Made by a program: the position numbers and the translations under genes | From: Chryseobacterium joostei | Lineage (GTDB): Bacteria > Bacteroidota > Bacteroidia > Flavobacteriales > Weeksellaceae | Assembly: GCF_003815775.1 (NCBI RefSeq) | Contig: NZ_CP033926.1 | Span: 3,596,001 to 3,660,000, forward strand | Direction: 5' to 3' | DNA length: 64,000 nt | Notes under the pieces: generated by a model | Databases searched by the model: none | What the model saw: only the letters and a program-made list of their open reading frames with translations | What the model was told of the DNA's origin: nothing | Shown: positions 1 to 8,481 of the stretch, piece after piece | How the letters are laid out: each line of letters begins with the position of its first letter | How positions within the stretch are numbered: position 1 is the stretch's first letter

Positions 1-429
1 AATATTCCAGCCATACCCTGCTAATCCATTATTTGAGCCACTAATATAGGTGAGATTTACCTGTGGAGCCACGTTTTTAACCCCAGGAGGTAAAGTAATG
101 GGTAAAGTAAATTGTAATTGTCCGGCTCCATTTACTTCTATATTTCCTTTGGTATCGTGAAAACTCTGACCGTCAGGAGTAGAGGTTCCAGTTGGATTAC
201 TTGCCCCAGCTTGGGAGTCTGTTGGTCCTCCACCTGGATTCTCTGTAGCAGGACCTATTTTTGCTATAAAGGGATTCGAAGCATCCGATTTAGCATGAAA
301 TCCTTGGGCAAGAACTACCGTTTGCGGATCCTGAACCGTACGTGTTGTAGTTTCTGCCTGGTACAGTATGGTTTGTGAAAAAACCATTACTGAACACAAG
401 GATAATATCAATGATGAAATAAATTTCAT
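1..429 (-). CDS. SpvB/RHS-type secreted protein, N-terminal part (cut by window edge)
   Basis: The reading frame starts at 429 and runs off the left edge; 143 residues are visible. A signal peptide (about residues 1-19, ending VFSQ) shows export. A Gly/Pro/Asn-rich linker follows, then a segment with LPPGV, VAPQVNLTYISGSNNG and GYGWN. That is the opening signature of SpvB/TcaC-like proteins, which carry long YD/RHS beta-cage repeats (family knowledge). It is probably a large polymorphic-toxin-like or surface RHS protein, but the repeats and any C-terminal toxin lie outside the window. It is the last visible gene of a minus-strand row with the T9SS protein at 537-1022 and the tail-fibre-like protein at 1029-1868, so co-expression is plausible. 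The SpvB-like start is clear; the final function is not. Confidence 0.8.
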   Translation of the reverse strand, partial: MKFISSLILSLCSVMVFSQTILYQAETTTRTVQDPQTVVLAQGFHAKSDASNPFIAKIGPATENPGGGPTDSQAGASNPTGTSTPDGQSFHDTKGNIEVNGAGQLQFTLPITLPPGVKNVAPQVNLTYISGSNNGLAGYGWNI

Positions 430-536
430 ATTTGTATTGGTTATTTTATAAGTGATAATTAAATTAATAAAGACTGTTAAATACTGGTAAGAGCAAAGAA
501 AACTCCTTCAATGCCTTTACATTTTTCTTTTACTCT

Positions 537-1022
537 TTATCTTTTGGTGACATTTCTGGCAAAGACCCTTCCATCTTTTAACGTAAAGCGTAGAATATAA
601 ATCCCCCAATCATAACCGGTCATATTGATTTTAAGCTGACGGTTTAATCCAGGAATATTCTGTTGCTGGAATTTCCAATGAACGGTATTGTGCTGGTAGA
701 GAGAAACCGATTCTATTAATCCATCCACTTCTTCAGTCCAGTCAATCGTAAGATAATCATTCACAGGAACCGGATAGAGTCTGATCTGTTTCCAGAAAGT
801 CGTTTCATCCATAGTAGGAGCCTGTTTGGTAATGGCTGCTGTTTTGGACTGTTCCTCCACTTTTGTTTCTTTTAGGATTTGATTTTCTACGTTTTTACCC
901 GCAGTGTTAGTTCCTCTGTATCGTTGGTTTCCTGCTTCATCATATTTGAAGTAGACTTCAGTTTGTGAGAAACCTAAAAATCCAATGAACAGGGAAAACA
1001 GAGAAAGTAATTTTCTTTTCAT
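537..1022 (-). CDS. Small T9SS cargo protein with a YD-like motif
   Basis: 161 residues. A signal peptide (1-19, ending GFSQ) is followed at once by the motif KYDEAGNQRYRG, which looks like one YD/RHS repeat unit. A charged linker comes next, and from about residue 80 a domain starting IRLYPVPVNDYLTIDW and ending with GIYILRF and a basic tail, as in type A T9SS C-terminal sorting domains. It is therefore likely exported and handled by the type IX system. It lies 7 bp after the tail-fibre-like gene and about 107 bp before the SpvB/RHS gene on the same strand. The isolated YD motif could be a remnant of, or a partner for, the RHS protein; that is inference. No enzymatic motif is visible. Confidence 0.75.
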   Translation of the reverse strand: MKRKLLSLFSLFIGFLGFSQTEVYFKYDEAGNQRYRGTNTAGKNVENQILKETKVEEQSKTAAITKQAPTMDETTFWKQIRLYPVPVNDYLTIDWTEEVDGLIESVSLYQHNTVHWKFQQQNIPGLNRQLKINMTGYDWGIYILRFTLKDGRVFARNVTKR

Positions 1023-1028
1023 GGGTGT

Positions 1029-1868
1029 TTATTTTTTGGTAGAAATTAATTGCTGTACTTGTTCTCTAAGTTCTTTAATCTCTTCAGATTGAGATTTGAG
1101 CTGCTTGTTTTGTTCAATAGAGTAAAGAGTTAATTCTTCTATTTTCTCCAAAAGTTTAGCATCCATTTCACCTAGATTAATCCCGTCTTTTTCCACTTCT
1201 TTTGCGGATGGAATATTGGGTAAATGTCCTTTTTCAGAAATATGTTTTTCTACTTCTTCCAAAGATCTAAGTTTATAATCTTTTTTAAACACGTAGTCTG
1301 CCCAACCGTTGCTTGATGGATTTTCAACTTTTATCTTTTCAGCCTTGATTCCATCTTTGACAAATAATCTGTATTCGTTACAGTCACTGCATCCGGAAAG
1401 CGCCGTGTTCATTGATGTTCCGATAAGGACTTTTCCGTTTGCTCTTACTGAAAATAAAGGCTTTGCCCAATCACCTGAGAAAAGAGGAGCAGAGAGAGTT
1501 AATAGTCCAACATCATTAGGCTGGTATTTATCATAAACAAACCATGCTAAGTCAACCCCTGCATTAAGATTAGGAAGTAAATTACTTATCTGGAAAGCAT
1601 CAGCATTAGCATTTGAGTGAAATTGTGCTCTACCATAAGTTTTGAAAGCTATATTAGGATCCACTACAGGGCCTCCTATTGCTACACTACCTGTAGAACT
1701 GATTTTCATTCTTTCAGTATTATTGGTTTTGAATGCTAAATCCTGATTGTCTGTAGTTCCAATAAAGTTGTTTGAAGAGTTTGTACCTGCGTTTCCTATT
1801 GTGTTCCAGCTTTGTGCAAAAATACTGGACGCAGTGATAGTACAAACCAATAGTAATGTTCGTTTCAT
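1029..1868 (-). CDS. Tail-fibre-like secreted protein
   Basis: 279 residues with a signal peptide ending IFAQ near residue 19. The first half is Ser/Thr/Asn/Gly-rich with phrases such as NTERMKISSTGSVAIGG, typical of trimeric beta-helical fibre proteins of Bacteroidota. The C-terminal part holds LPNIPSAKEVEKDGINLGEM and then a heptad-like coiled coil rich in Glu, Lys, Leu and Gln to the end, the standard layout for this family in Flavobacteriia. No catalytic self-cleaving endosialidase chaperone motif was recognised. It is the first gene of the minus-strand SpvB/RHS row and has its own upstream -7 element. Its binding target is unknown. Confident as a real gene, moderately confident in the fibre label. 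Confidence 0.75.
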   Translation of the reverse strand: MKRTLLLVCTITASSIFAQSWNTIGNAGTNSSNNFIGTTDNQDLAFKTNNTERMKISSTGSVAIGGPVVDPNIAFKTYGRAQFHSNANADAFQISNLLPNLNAGVDLAWFVYDKYQPNDVGLLTLSAPLFSGDWAKPLFSVRANGKVLIGTSMNTALSGCSDCNEYRLFVKDGIKAEKIKVENPSSNGWADYVFKKDYKLRSLEEVEKHISEKGHLPNIPSAKEVEKDGINLGEMDAKLLEKIEELTLYSIEQNKQLKSQSEEIKELREQVQQLISTKK

Positions 1869-1966
1869 ATATAAATTAAATTTGTTTTGAAATTGAAATA
1901 AATGAGAATATTTCTTTAGGAAGAGTGAATTGTTTTATCACTTTAAAATGGTTATTTAAGTTTTTG

Positions 1967-1974
1967 CAAAGATA
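1967..1974 (-). promoter_or_regulatory. -7 promoter element for the 1868-1 gene row
   Basis: On the minus strand this reads TATCTTTG, matching the flavobacterial -7 consensus TAnnTTTG, about 100 bp ahead of the start at 1868. No TTG was found at the usual -33 distance. The rest of the 349-bp gap between 1869 and 2217 is AT-rich and shows no gene. Confidence 0.4.
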
Positions 1975-2204
1975 CTGAATGATATATTTGTTGCTGTTAA
2001 TAGACTTTATTATAGTATCTTAAGTGTATTTAGGTATTTGTGAAATTGTGAAATATAATAAATCTATTGATTGAGAATATTGTATTATTTGACAATAAAG
2101 GACTCATGCTTTAAAAAGTATTTTTTCTTTTTTTAAATTAATATTTTTAATGATTTTTATCATGTATTTAAAATTGAAACTTTACCCATTTTAGAAAAAA
2201 ACTT

Positions 2205-2212
2205 TACCTTTG
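2205..2212 (+). promoter_or_regulatory. -7 element abutting the DUF6660 gene
   Basis: TACCTTTG matches TAnnTTTG but ends only 5 bp before the ATG at 2218, so transcription would begin at or next to the start codon. No TTG lies at normal spacing upstream. Confidence 0.4.
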
Positions 2213-2217
2213 TCACA

Positions 2218-2544
2218 ATGAACTTGTTAAGATGGATATTGGCAATTTATTTCATGGCGTTATCATTGATGCCCTGTGAAGACGTGTCTCATCTTTCATC
2301 AGACTCAGGAGATAAAAAGATTTCATTAAACATCCAGGGAGTTCATTCAACAGAAAAGGGCGATATTTGTTCACCGCTTTGTGCTTGCAGCTGTTGTCAG
2401 ATCACGGTTTCAGCATTTAAGATGGACCCTTTGTTGGAAATTCCGGAGCAGATTCCTGCTTATTTTTCAAAGAAAATCTTATTTCATAAAAACGATTTTG
2501 CCTACCAGGTGTATGATCACGTCTGGCAGCCCCCTAAAATTTAA
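2218..2544 (+). CDS. DUF6660 family small exported Cys-rich protein
   Basis: 108 residues. The hydrophobic N-terminus (about residues 1-19) looks like a signal peptide or anchor and carries an early Cys (LMPCED). The middle has a dense cysteine cluster, CSPLCACSCC, a plausible metal site, and the protein ends WQPPKI. Length, cysteine cluster and position ahead of a CusA/CzcA gene fit DUF6660, a Bacteroidota family commonly next to heavy-metal efflux pumps. The role is unproven; a periplasmic metal-binding accessory is a reasonable inference. A palindromic operator candidate lies between its stop and the pump gene, so the pump may have an extra control point. The end resembles those of the small proteins at 13207 and 15460. 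Confidence 0.75.
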   Translation: MNLLRWILAIYFMALSLMPCEDVSHLSSDSGDKKISLNIQGVHSTEKGDICSPLCACSCCQITVSAFKMDPLLEIPEQIPAYFSKKILFHKNDFAYQVYDHVWQPPKI

Positions 2545-2591
2545 TTTTATTGATTTTTAGAAAGTTATCTTTCTAAACGTGTTTGAAACTT

Positions 2592-2606
2592 TGCAATACT
2601 ATTGCA
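2592..2606 (+). promoter_or_regulatory. Candidate Fur-family operator (7-1-7 inverted repeat) before the RND pump
   Basis: TGCAATACTATTGCA is a perfect 7-1-7 inverted repeat, the geometry of Fur/PerR/Zur boxes, 74 bp ahead of the pump start codon. A near copy with the same flank (GAAAnTTTGCAATA) lies at 10704-10718 before the P-type ATPase gene, directly after the Fur-family gene at 10292. Binding is inferred from this match. Confidence 0.6.
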
Positions 2607-2680
2607 GAGGTTTTCAGGATATTTTTGCTGCAGTATTACGCTGTACGCAATGTATTTTCAATAAAAATTAAATATAAATC

Positions 2681-5600
2681 GTGTTAGATAAAATCATAAA
2701 ATTTAGTATCAAAAACAAGATTGTTATTGGTATTATGACCCTGATACTGATCATCTGGGGAACCTGGAGTGCCACAAAATTGCCCATAGATGCAGTACCG
2801 GATATTACAAACAATCAGGTGCAAATCATTACCGCTTGTCCTACATTGGCTGGGCAGGAAGTAGAGCAGTTAGTCACCTTTCCCATTGAGCAAAGTATCG
2901 CAAATGTTCCGGATATTCAGGAAACAAGAAGTATTTCAAGATTCGGACTTTCTGTAATTACAGTGGTTTTCAAGGAAGATGTAAACATTTACTTTGCCAG
3001 ACAGCTTATTAGTGAGCAATTAAAAAATGCAGTAGAGGAAATTCCGAAAGGAGTGGGTACTCCTGAATTAGCTCCCGTAAGTACAGGTCTTGGAGAAGTA
3101 TATCAGTATATTCTTCATCCGAAAAAAGGAAGCGAAAAGAAATACAATGCCAAGGAATTAAGAACCATGCAGGATTGGATTGTCCGCAGACAGCTTAACG
3201 GAACTCCGGGAGTTGCGGAAATCAACAGTTTTGGGGGAGAATTAAAGCAATATGAAGTAGCTATTGATCCCAATCGTTTAAAGGCGATGGGAACCAGTAT
3301 TACTGAAATATTTACAGCCCTTGAAAAGAATAATCAAAATACAGGTGGAGCTTATATTGATAAAAAGCCCAACGCTTATTTTATCCGTGGAATAGGACTT
3401 GTCACTTCCCTGGAAGACATCAGGAATATTGCCGTTAAAAATGAAACAGGAAGCGTTCCGATTTTTATAAAAGATGTTGCTGATGTTCGCTTAGGAAGCG
3501 CTGTACGGTATGGAGCATTAACCTATGACGGAAAAGTAGATGCCGTGGGTGGAGTAGTGATGATGCTAAAGGGAGCAAACAGCAATGAAGTTGTTGGTAA
3601 TATCAAGGCGAAGATTCCTACCATTCAGAAATCGCTTCCGGATGATGTTGTAATAGAGCCGTTTTTAGATAGAACGGATTTAGTTGACAGGGCTATTAGT
3701 ACCGTTCAGAAAAATCTGATTGAGGGGGCGTTGATCGTTATCTTCGTTCTTGTTGTTTTTCTTGGAAACCTTAGAGCAGGGCTTATTGTTGCCTCTGCCA
3801 TTCCGCTTTCCTTATTATTTGCATTGGGAATGATGAATGTCTTCGGAGTGAGTGCCAATCTGATGAGCCTTGGGGCAATAGACTTCGGGTTGATTGTGGA
3901 CGGAGCTGTGATTATCGTAGAAGCAACCTTGCACCATCTGGGACTAAGGAAATCAATGAGGACTTTAACACAGTCTGAAATGGACGAAGAAGTTTTCTTG
4001 TCTGCATCAAAGATTAGAAGCAGTGCAGCATTCGGGGAAATCATCATCCTGATTGTATATATTCCGATCCTTACCTTAGCAGGTGTAGAAGGGAAAATGT
4101 TCACACCAATGGCAAAAACAGTAGGATTTGCAATTCTTGGAGCTTTGATCCTGTCATTAACCTACATCCCGATGATGAGTGCCTTGTTCTTATCCAAAAA
4201 AATATCACACAAGGAAACTTTTTCAGATAAAATGATGAATCGTCTTCAGAAAATTTATCAGCCATTATTGCAGAAAGCAATCAAAGTAAAATATATTGTT
4301 GTTTCAGCAACAGTAGCGGTTTTTGTAATCTCAGCATTTACCTTTAAAAATATGGGTGGTGAGTTTATACCACAATTGCAGGAGGGAGATTTTGCATTTC
4401 ACTGTATTTTACCACAGGGAAGTTCCTTGAGCCAAAGTATAGAAACCTCCATGCAGGCCTCCAGAATCATCAAGCAATTTGATGAGGTGAAAATGGTAGT
4501 AGGGAAAACAGGATCTGCTGAGGTGCCTACAGACCCGATGCCGCCAGAAGCAACCGATATGATTGTTGTACTAAAACCACAAAGCGAATGGAAAACTAAA
4601 AAATCCTACAACGAATTGGCAGATGAAATCAGTGAAAAACTGGAAACAATTCCTGGGGTATTCTTCGAGAAAAACCAGCCTATTCAGATGCGTTTTAATG
4701 AACTGATGACAGGGATCAGACAGGATGTTGCAGTGAAAATCTTCGGGGAAAACCTAGATTCATTGGCCGTGTATGCTGATAAAGTTGGAAAGATCATTCA
4801 GACTGTAGATGGGGCTACGGCTCCTCAGATTGAAAGAGTAAGCGGTCTTCCGCAGATCAATGTGCAGTATGACAGAACAAGAATTGCTAATTACGGATTA
4901 AATATAGAAGATGTCAACAATGCGGTAAGTACTGCTTTTGCAGGAAAAGCTGCGGGACAGGTTTTTGAAAATGAAAGACGTTTTGATCTGGTAGTACGTT
5001 TGGACAGTCTTCACAGAACAGATATTTCAGATGTGAATAACCTGATGATTACCTCAGGTACAGGAGCACAGATTCCATTGTCGCAGGTTGCCAATGTGAG
5101 CTATAAGCTTGGTCCTGCCCAAATCAGTCGTGAACAGGGAAAACGTAGAATTGTAATCGGATTCAATGTAAAAGGTAGAGATGTGGAAAGTGTAGTAAAG
5201 GACATTCAGGCAAAACTGGATAAGGTAAAATTACCATCCGGATACTACTTTACCTATGGCGGGCAGTTTGAGAATCTACAGGAAGCAAGCAAACGTCTGA
5301 TGATTGCTGTTCCAATATCACTGCTTCTTATTTTTATGCTATTGTATTTTACATTCCGTTCATTCAAGCAGGCTGCATTAATTTTTACAGCTATTCCCAT
5401 GAGTGCCATCGGAGGTATTTTTGCCTTGATTATAAGAGATATGCCATTCAGTATCAGTGCCGGAATCGGATTTATTGCTCTCTTTGGAGTAGCGGTTCTT
5501 AACGGAATCGTATTGATAGGAACCTTTAATCAATTGGAAAAAGATGGCGAGACAGATATTTTAAAACGTGTTTTTGAAGGAACAAAAACAAGATTGAGAC

Positions 5601-7042
5601 CCGTTTTGATGACGGCCACTGTAGCATCACTGGGATTCTTACCCATGGCGATTTCTACAGGAGCGGGTGCGGAAGTACAAAAACCTTTGGCAACAGTAGT
5701 TATTGGAGGATTGGTATCGGCAACATTCCTTACATTATTCGTTCTACCCATGCTGTACATTATTTTTAATACAAAGATTTTGAAAAGAAAAAATAACCAG
5801 ACTGGATCATTTACAATCATTCTTGTTTTAGGACTAATGATGATGGGACATACCTTTAAAGCTCAAACCCGACCCATATCCGTGGAAGAGGCTGTGCAAA
5901 TGGCGATGAATAATAATTTAACGCTACAGTCTAAGGACTTAAGCATAAAATCTGCAGAAGCTTTAAGACCTACGGTAAAGGAACTTCCCAAATTAAGCTT
6001 TGATGCTCAGCTGGGCCAATATAACAGCCCAAAATTCGACCAGTCTTTTGCTATTTCACAAAGCATTCCTTTTCCCACATTGTTTAAGGCAAGAAAGGAG
6101 CTCATTAATGAAAATATTAAGAGTAAGCAGATTGATAAAGAAGTTACAGCCAACGAGCTTGTTAAAGATGTTCGGACCTATTATTACCAGATTGAATATC
6201 TTCAGTATAATAAAGAAAAGCTGACCAGTCTGGCTGGTTTTTATGAAGAATTTATCAGAATTGCAACAGTAAGATTTAAAGCTGGTGACATCAAAAAGAT
6301 CGAAATCAATACAGCAGAAACCCAAAAGGGAGAAATAGACCTTTTACTGAGACAAAATGAAGTATTTCTGAATAATGCCTATAAAAATTTAAAAACACTC
6401 CTGAATACTTCAGAAAACCTGGAAGTCCCATTCAAAACAGATTATGAACCTTTAAAGGCAGAAAATGTATTGGATAGTGCGGTGGTAGCCAATAACCCTA
6501 CAGTAAAGGCTTTTTATCATGAAATGGAAATTGCGGAGAAGAATAAAAAGGTAGAAAAGGCCCTCGGTTTACCGGATTTCAGCCTGGGATATACAAACCA
6601 ATCATTAATAGGATTCCATACCATAAACGGACAAGAAAATTTCTATGATTCCGGGAAGCGTTTTCAATCAGCAACGGTAGGAGTGGCAATACCTTTGACA
6701 TTTGGTGCTACAAAGGCAAGAATGCAGGCTTTAGAATATGATAAACAGGTGGCAGAAACTAACGCGAGAATGCAGAAAAAACAACTTTCTGCCCAGTTGG
6801 AAAATGCATTTAATCAATATCAGCAGGATACGCAGCAGTATGATTACTATACCAATCAGGCGCTGCCTAATGCCGAGAAAATTGTAAAGGCAGCTCAATT
6901 AGGATATAAAACAGGGGAAATTTCCTATGTAGAATATCTTTTTGCCTTACAGACAGCTACCAATATTCAATTAAAATATCTGGAATCCATCCAGCAGGTG
7001 AATCAATCTGTAGTTATCATTAATTCAATCATTAACAAATAA
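2681..7042 (+). CDS. CusA/CzcA family heavy-metal RND pump fused to a TolC-type outer-membrane factor
   Basis: 1453 residues with a GTG start. Residues 1 to about 1035 are a complete HME-RND proton/metal antiporter of the inner membrane: TM1 near 12-32, docking and porter domains, TM2-6 at about 345-505, a second porter half and TM8-12 at about 870-1035. The TM4 proton-relay residues match CzcA (D401 in AIDFG, D407 in IVDGA, E414 in IVEA), which favours divalent cation export. After a Lys/Arg-rich stretch comes a signal-peptide-like hydrophobic segment ending FKAQ (cut expected near 1061/1062), then a TolC/CzcC-like helical outer-membrane channel to the end. Such fusions are known in Bacteroidota; processing into two chains is inference. 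The adaptor gene follows directly. Substrate (Zn, Co, Cd, Ni or Cu) cannot be fixed from sequence. Confidence 0.93.
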   Translation: MLDKIIKFSIKNKIVIGIMTLILIIWGTWSATKLPIDAVPDITNNQVQIITACPTLAGQEVEQLVTFPIEQSIANVPDIQETRSISRFGLSVITVVFKEDVNIYFARQLISEQLKNAVEEIPKGVGTPELAPVSTGLGEVYQYILHPKKGSEKKYNAKELRTMQDWIVRRQLNGTPGVAEINSFGGELKQYEVAIDPNRLKAMGTSITEIFTALEKNNQNTGGAYIDKKPNAYFIRGIGLVTSLEDIRNIAVKNETGSVPIFIKDVADVRLGSAVRYGALTYDGKVDAVGGVVMMLKGANSNEVVGNIKAKIPTIQKSLPDDVVIEPFLDRTDLVDRAISTVQKNLIEGALIVIFVLVVFLGNLRAGLIVASAIPLSLLFALGMMNVFGVSANLMSLGAIDFGLIVDGAVIIVEATLHHLGLRKSMRTLTQSEMDEEVFLSASKIRSSAAFGEIIILIVYIPILTLAGVEGKMFTPMAKTVGFAILGALILSLTYIPMMSALFLSKKISHKETFSDKMMNRLQKIYQPLLQKAIKVKYIVVSATVAVFVISAFTFKNMGGEFIPQLQEGDFAFHCILPQGSSLSQSIETSMQASRIIKQFDEVKMVVGKTGSAEVPTDPMPPEATDMIVVLKPQSEWKTKKSYNELADEISEKLETIPGVFFEKNQPIQMRFNELMTGIRQDVAVKIFGENLDSLAVYADKVGKIIQTVDGATAPQIERVSGLPQINVQYDRTRIANYGLNIEDVNNAVSTAFAGKAAGQVFENERRFDLVVRLDSLHRTDISDVNNLMITSGTGAQIPLSQVANVSYKLGPAQISREQGKRRIVIGFNVKGRDVESVVKDIQAKLDKVKLPSGYYFTYGGQFENLQEASKRLMIAVPISLLLIFMLLYFTFRSFKQAALIFTAIPMSAIGGIFALIIRDMPFSISAGIGFIALFGVAVLNGIVLIGTFNQLEKDGETDILKRVFEGTKTRLRPVLMTATVASLGFLPMAISTGAGAEVQKPLATVVIGGLVSATFLTLFVLPMLYIIFNTKILKRKNNQTGSFTIILVLGLMMMGHTFKAQTRPISVEEAVQMAMNNNLTLQSKDLSIKSAEALRPTVKELPKLSFDAQLGQYNSPKFDQSFAISQSIPFPTLFKARKELINENIKSKQIDKEVTANELVKDVRTYYYQIEYLQYNKEKLTSLAGFYEEFIRIATVRFKAGDIKKIEINTAETQKGEIDLLLRQNEVFLNNAYKNLKTLLNTSENLEVPFKTDYEPLKAENVLDSAVVANNPTVKAFYHEMEIAEKNKKVEKALGLPDFSLGYTNQSLIGFHTINGQENFYDSGKRFQSATVGVAIPLTFGATKARMQALEYDKQVAETNARMQKKQLSAQLENAFNQYQQDTQQYDYYTNQALPNAEKIVKAAQLGYKTGEISYVEYLFALQTATNIQLKYLESIQQVNQSVVIINSIINK

Positions 7043-7118
7043 TATGAAGTCGCTATTAACAGAAAATTCACCAATGAAGATGATGGCATACGATTTTAGA
7101 AAAAATAAATATTCACAT

Positions 7119-8348
7119 ATGAAACTCAAATATAATATCATATCTCTTGTATTAATCTCTCTGGTGGTAATAAGCTGTGGAAAAAAAGAATCTACAGAAG
7201 AAAAAGCACCGGAAAAAACAGAACAGAAAGAGAAAGCACATGAAGAAGTACCTGAAACTATTGCCTCATTAACAGAAGAGCAGATGAAGTCGGTAGGAGT
7301 GGATTTGGGATCGGTAGAAATGAAAGAGCTTACCTCAACCATCAAAGCAAATGGCCTTTTGAGTGTGCCGAACAGTAATAAGGCAACCATTACTTCTCTA
7401 TATGGCGGAATTATTAAAACAATAAATATCCAGGTTGGAAGTATTGTGAAAAAAGGACAGGTTATCGCAACCATTGCCAATCCTGAATATATACAGCTTC
7501 AGGAAGATTATCTGACTACCAATAGCAGGATTGCCTATGCTGAACAGGAATTCAGAAGACAAAGGGAGCTTTTCGATAATGATGCAGGCGCAAAAAAGAA
7601 TCTTCAAAGTGCAGATGCAGAATTGAAGACCTTAAGAACCAAAAGAGCCTCCCTTTTGAAACAGCTTCAAATGATGGGAATAAACCCGGGAAGTGTAAAC
7701 AATGGTAACATGAAGTCAGGTTTGGTAATCACAGCTCCGATCAGTGGAACAATTAGTAGTATTACAGCACAGATAGGAAGTTATGTAGATATTTCATCCC
7801 CTGTTGCTACAGTAATTGATAATGGTTCCATCCATCTGGATCTTCAGGTATTTGAAAAAGATCTTCCCAAAATGAGGGTAGGGCAGATTGTTCATTTTAA
7901 ACTGACCAATAATCCCGAAACAGAATATGATGCAAAGATTTACAGCATTGGATCTTCCTTTGAAAACGAAAGCAAGACCATTTCAATGCACTGCGAAGTG
8001 ATAGGAAATAAATCAGGGCTGATTGACGGGATGAACATTACAGGACTGGTAAGCCTTGATAAAAGTACAACGCCTGCAGTTCCTACCGAAGCCATCGTAG
8101 AAGCAGACGGAAAATACTATGTCTTTGTACAAACTGATAAAAAGGTAGAAGAAGAGCATGACGAAAAAGGAAAACCACATCCGAAGACCCTGAATTTTGA
8201 AAAAATGGAAGTAGTAAAAGGAACTTCAGACATGGGATACACCGCCATTACATCTATTGGACAAATTCCGGATAATGCCAAAATTGTTGTAAAAGGAGCC
8301 TTTTTTGTAAATGCCAAGCTCGTGAATTCAGGAGAACATGAACATTAA
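7119..8348 (+). CDS. RND efflux periplasmic adaptor (CzcB/CusB-like lipoprotein)
   Basis: Membrane-fusion protein bridging the RND pump and the TolC part of the preceding gene. With the start at 7119 the protein has 409 residues and a lipoprotein signal ending VVISC; the frame stays open upstream to an ATG at 7044, but that extension would bury the signal. A Lys/Glu-rich linker follows, then a biotinyl-lipoyl hybrid motif (VQVGSIVKKGQVIATI), a helical hairpin around 130-190, the second lipoyl half (ITAPISGTISSI), beta-barrel domains and a His-rich insert EEEHDEKGKPHPK near the C-terminus, ending EHEH. The His residues may bind metal. It starts 76 bp after the pump stop, and the upstream leader resembles that of the RidA gene at 33699. 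Confidence 0.9.
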   Translation: MKLKYNIISLVLISLVVISCGKKESTEEKAPEKTEQKEKAHEEVPETIASLTEEQMKSVGVDLGSVEMKELTSTIKANGLLSVPNSNKATITSLYGGIIKTINIQVGSIVKKGQVIATIANPEYIQLQEDYLTTNSRIAYAEQEFRRQRELFDNDAGAKKNLQSADAELKTLRTKRASLLKQLQMMGINPGSVNNGNMKSGLVITAPISGTISSITAQIGSYVDISSPVATVIDNGSIHLDLQVFEKDLPKMRVGQIVHFKLTNNPETEYDAKIYSIGSSFENESKTISMHCEVIGNKSGLIDGMNITGLVSLDKSTTPAVPTEAIVEADGKYYVFVQTDKKVEEEHDEKGKPHPKTLNFEKMEVVKGTSDMGYTAITSIGQIPDNAKIVVKGAFFVNAKLVNSGEHEH

Positions 8349-8481
8349 TGAAAGTCTTTAAAACCAATGAAATGTCGATTTTTATACTTAAATTAGAGCT
8401 GTTTACGGAATAGTTTTTATTGAAGTAAAACGACTGAGGGAAAGCAAAGTGTATCTTATAAAATTTAATACTTGCCCAACT

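Noticed and set aside
118..378. Open frame on the plus strand (86 codons)
   Set aside because: It lies antisense to the clear SpvB/RHS N-terminus, has no family resemblance and no promoter.
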